Below the pieces are notes generated by a model. It ran no database searches. It saw only the letters and a list, made by a program, of their open reading frames with translations, and had not been told where the DNA came from. A DNA stretch of 8,679 nucleotides from an uncultured Marinicella sp. (GTDB taxonomy: Bacteria; Pseudomonadota; Gammaproteobacteria; Xanthomonadales; Marinicellaceae), in contig CALLLZ010000461.1 of the NCBI GenBank assembly GCA_938008005.1, positions 1 through 8,679 of the forward strand, in the 5' to 3' direction. Positions 6,267 to 8,679 of the stretch are shown piece by piece. Positions within the stretch are counted from its first letter, which is position 1, and every line of letters starts with the position of its first letter. The translations under genes were made by a program, and so were the position numbers.

Positions 6267-6316
6267 AAGTAAAAAGATGAAATATTTGCTGGCAATCTCA
6301 AGGCATATCAAACTAC

Positions 6317-6346
6317 TTGTGATAACCATGACTACTGACCTATGAA
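6317..6346 (+). promoter_or_regulatory. Possible promoter of the propeller protein gene
   Basis: TTGTGA (6317-6322) and TATGAA (6341-6346) with an 18-base spacer each match 4 of 6 bases of the sigma-70 boxes and lie in the divergent gap, 50 bases before the preferred start. Reasonable position, modest match. Confidence 0.35.
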
Positions 6347-6382
6347 ATCACTTTGTTTAAAGGTTATAGTAATGAAAAAATT

Positions 6383-6388
6383 AGAGGG
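6383..6388 (+). promoter_or_regulatory. Shine-Dalgarno that selects the propeller gene start
   Basis: AGAGGG lies 7 bases before the ATG at 6396. This is the best ribosome-binding site in the window and favours 6396 over the earlier in-frame ATG at 6372, which has a weaker AAAGG (6359-6363) 8 bases upstream. Confidence 0.6.
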
Positions 6389-6395
6389 CATGGTA

Positions 6396-8679
6396 ATGAA
6401 TAAAATAGTTTTGATATTGGCAGTCATTTTTTCAACATTGGGTATGGCAGCCGATGATAAAGGCTCCAAGCAAGATAATCCATTTTCTGGAATTAAATTA
6501 CGAAATATTGGTCCGGCGTTGATGTCAGGTCGAATTTCAGATATTGACATACATCCTAATAATGAGAATATTTGGTATGTTGCTGTTGGTTCTGGCGGTG
6601 TGTGGAAAACCATCAATGCGGGTACAACATGGAAACCGATATTTGACAAACAAGATGTTTATTCAATTGGTAGTGTAACTATAGATAAACAAAACCCCAA
6701 CCGTATCTGGGTCGGGTCTGGAGAAGATACAGGTGGTCGCCATACCAGTTATGGTGATGGTATTTACCTCAGTGAAGATGGCGGCTCTTCATGGAAAAAC
6801 ATGGGTTTGAAAAAATCCGAACGCATATCTACTGTTATTATTCATCCAGAAGACTCCAATACTGTTTGGGCTGCTGTACAAGGCCCGCTGTGGTCGAAAG
6901 GTGGGCAACGGGGATTGTATAAAACCACAGATGGTGGTGAAACTTGGAATAAAACATTAGGCGATGATGAATGGACAGGTGTTACAGATATCGTTATTGA
7001 TCCACGAAATCCTGATAGACTCTATGCGGCTACTTGGCAACGACACAGAACGGTTGCTGCCTATATGGGTGGAGGGCCAAATACTGCGATTTATAAATCA
7101 GAGGATGGAGGTGATAATTGGCAAAAACTCAAATCTGGCCTCCCTAAAGACAATATGGGGAAAATTGGTTTGGCGATTTCACCACAGAAGCCTGATGAGA
7201 TCTATGCAGCCATTGAACTGGAGCGCAGAACCGGTGGTATTTACAAGTCCTTTGATCAAGGGGCATCGTGGAGCAAGCAGTCAGATGCAGTTGCTGGTGG
7301 AACCGGTCCTCATTACTATCAAGAGCTTTATGCATCGCCACATCATTACGATCGACTATATCTGATGAGTAACCGCATGATTATTTCTGACGATGGTGGT
7401 AAAACACATCGCATCATGAATGAAAAGAATAAACACGTTGACAATCATGCCATAGCATTCAATTCAAATAATCCTGATTATGTTTTGGTTGGTACAGATG
7501 GTGGTTTATATGAAAGTTTTGATTTAACAACTTCATGGAAGTATGTTTCAAACTTACCAGTTACACAATTTTATAAAGTAGCTGTGGATGATGCAGAGCC
7601 TTTCTATCATATTTATGGTGGTACCCAAGACAACAATACACAAGGCGGCCCGTCTAGGACTGATAATGTGCATGGTATAAGAAATTCAGATTGGTATGTG
7701 GTGTTATTTGGCGATGGTCATCAACCTGCAACAGAACCAGGTAATCCAGATATTGTTTATGCAGAGTGGCAGCAAGGAAACTTGGTGCGGGTAGATAAAA
7801 CTACAGGAGAAATGGTTTACATACAACCACAGGCGGATGAAGGTGAAGTGGCAGAAAGGTTTAATTGGGATGCACCTATTTTGGTGAGTCCACACGAGCC
7901 GAAGCGTTTGTATTTCGCCTCACAGAGAGTTTGGCGTTCGGATGATCGAGGTGACAGTTGGAAGCCAATTTCTGGTGACTTAACTAAAAACCAATCACGC
8001 ATAGAATTGCCAATTATGGGTGGTACACAAGGCTGGGATATGCCTTGGGATGTATTAGCCATGAGTAACTACAACACCATCACTTCAATATCGGAATCAC
8101 CCGTGAAATCTGGATTGTTATACATTGGCACCGATGACGGTTTGATTCAAGTTACAGACAATGATGGTGGGGATTGGCGCAGTATTGATGTAGGTGATTT
8201 GCCAGGTGTTCCAGACACAGCCTTTGTGAATGACATCAAAGCGGACTTGCACGATTCTAATACTGTTTATATTGCTTTGGACAATCATAAGTATGGAGAT
8301 TTTAAACCCTATCTACTGAAAAGTAGCAATCGCGGTAAAAGCTGGCAAAAACTGAATGCTGGGATTCCAGATGATCATTTGGTTTGGCGAGTGGTACAAG
8401 ATCATGTTGATCCAGATCTGATGTTCGCAGGTACAGAGTTTGGTTTATTTGTTTCAACTACAGGCGGTAATAAATGGCAAAAAATCAATGGTGGAATGCC
8501 AACCATTTCAGTCAGAGATTTAGCCATACAAAAACGTGAGGATGACCTAGTAGCTGCTACTTTTGGACGTGGTTTCTATGTGTTAGATGATTACAGTCGT
8601 TTAAGAAATGTCCATAATAAAGCATTTGATAAAAATATGATTTATCCTATAAAAGATGCTTTATGGTATATGCCAAGAA
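6396..8679 (+). CDS. Secreted VPS10/sortilin-like Asp-box beta-propeller protein (3' end outside window)
   Basis: An exported protein with at least 761 residues visible and no stop before the right edge; relatives of this type are usually about 1000 residues or more. The N-terminus is a Sec signal peptide: M-N-K, then a hydrophobic core I-V-L-I-L-A-V-I-F, with likely cleavage after G-M-A (residues ~16-18). The mature part begins with the family's 'IGPALMSGRISDI' block. About ten Asp-box (S/T-x-D-x-G-x-T/S-W) motifs repeat along it, at residues ~71, 125, 176, 234, 284, 330, 514, 587, 642 and 686, for example L-S-E-D-G-G-S-S-W and K-T-T-D-G-G-E-T-W. These mark blades of BNR/sortilin-type propellers. 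Such proteins are often named glycosyl hydrolase or WD40/YVTN/BNR protein, but I see no catalytic signature, so binding of a protein or glycan is as likely as catalysis. An alternative start at 6372 adds eight residues. Confidence 0.88.
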   Translation, partial: MNKIVLILAVIFSTLGMAADDKGSKQDNPFSGIKLRNIGPALMSGRISDIDIHPNNENIWYVAVGSGGVWKTINAGTTWKPIFDKQDVYSIGSVTIDKQNPNRIWVGSGEDTGGRHTSYGDGIYLSEDGGSSWKNMGLKKSERISTVIIHPEDSNTVWAAVQGPLWSKGGQRGLYKTTDGGETWNKTLGDDEWTGVTDIVIDPRNPDRLYAATWQRHRTVAAYMGGGPNTAIYKSEDGGDNWQKLKSGLPKDNMGKIGLAISPQKPDEIYAAIELERRTGGIYKSFDQGASWSKQSDAVAGGTGPHYYQELYASPHHYDRLYLMSNRMIISDDGGKTHRIMNEKNKHVDNHAIAFNSNNPDYVLVGTDGGLYESFDLTTSWKYVSNLPVTQFYKVAVDDAEPFYHIYGGTQDNNTQGGPSRTDNVHGIRNSDWYVVLFGDGHQPATEPGNPDIVYAEWQQGNLVRVDKTTGEMVYIQPQADEGEVAERFNWDAPILVSPHEPKRLYFASQRVWRSDDRGDSWKPISGDLTKNQSRIELPIMGGTQGWDMPWDVLAMSNYNTITSISESPVKSGLLYIGTDDGLIQVTDNDGGDWRSIDVGDLPGVPDTAFVNDIKADLHDSNTVYIALDNHKYGDFKPYLLKSSNRGKSWQKLNAGIPDDHLVWRVVQDHVDPDLMFAGTEFGLFVSTTGGNKWQKINGGMPTISVRDLAIQKREDDLVAATFGRGFYVLDDYSRLRNVHNKAFDKNMIYPIKDALWYMPR

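Noticed and set aside
6231..6329. N-terminal extension of yicC to an ATG at 6327-6329
   Set aside because: The extra 33 residues have no match to YicC, whose N-terminus aligns at M-Q-S-M-T-A-F; the extension would also run through a perfect -10 box, and the 288-residue version has the normal family length.
6332..6649. Minus-strand 105-codon open frame opposite the propeller gene start
   Set aside because: It mirrors the signal-peptide and first-blade coding region in another frame, has no recognisable domain and no ribosome-binding site; the plus-strand gene has clear repeats.
6964..7365. Plus-strand 133-codon open frame inside the propeller gene
   Set aside because: It overlaps a continuous frame with clear Asp-box motifs and its translation shows no domain; it is an alternate-frame shadow.
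1..8679. CRISPR arrays, tRNA or rRNA genes, insertion-sequence ends
   Set aside because: No regularly spaced repeats, no cloverleaf-like or rRNA-like stretches, no transposase motifs and no long terminal inverted repeats were seen on reading both strands.

Overview
This 8.7 kb bacterial window most likely comes from a low-GC gammaproteobacterium. The evidence is a yicC-gmk pair with proteobacterial-type proteins, a TonB-dependent receptor ending in an aromatic residue (outer-membrane style), and a secreted Asp-box propeller protein. A species cannot be named from sequence alone; a marine Marinicella/Xanthomonadales-type lineage is only a guess.

Layout, left to right. (1) Positions 1-326 are the C-terminal end of a TonB-dependent outer-membrane receptor, followed by a strong intrinsic terminator (350-384). 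(2) Positions 385-4624 hold three plus-strand genes in very AT-rich DNA: a stand-alone SAM-dependent methyltransferase, a 2-oxoglutarate/Fe(II) oxygenase with an intact HxD...H...R site, and a 759-residue protein that joins TPR repeats, a PAPS-type sulfotransferase and a second methyltransferase related to the first. (3) Positions 4723-6230 on the minus strand hold yicC and gmk as a tight two-gene operon converging on the cassette. (4) From 6396 to the right edge, divergent from yicC, lies a large secreted VPS10/sortilin-like beta-propeller with about ten Asp-box motifs. It is cut by the window end.

The housekeeping part is straightforward: GMP phosphorylation (Gmk) and an RNase-related stress protein (YicC). 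The part worth attention is the region downstream of the receptor. Hydroxylation, sulfation and two related methylation activities are encoded next to each other, beside a TonB-dependent receptor. My inference is a modification or tailoring cassette that acts on a peptide, protein or small molecule connected with the receptor. The substrate is not visible in the window, and I found no convincing small precursor-peptide gene in the gaps. The cassette has odd expression signals: the first methyltransferase starts at the base after the U-tract of the receptor's terminator, and the sulfotransferase fusion has no Shine-Dalgarno sequence.
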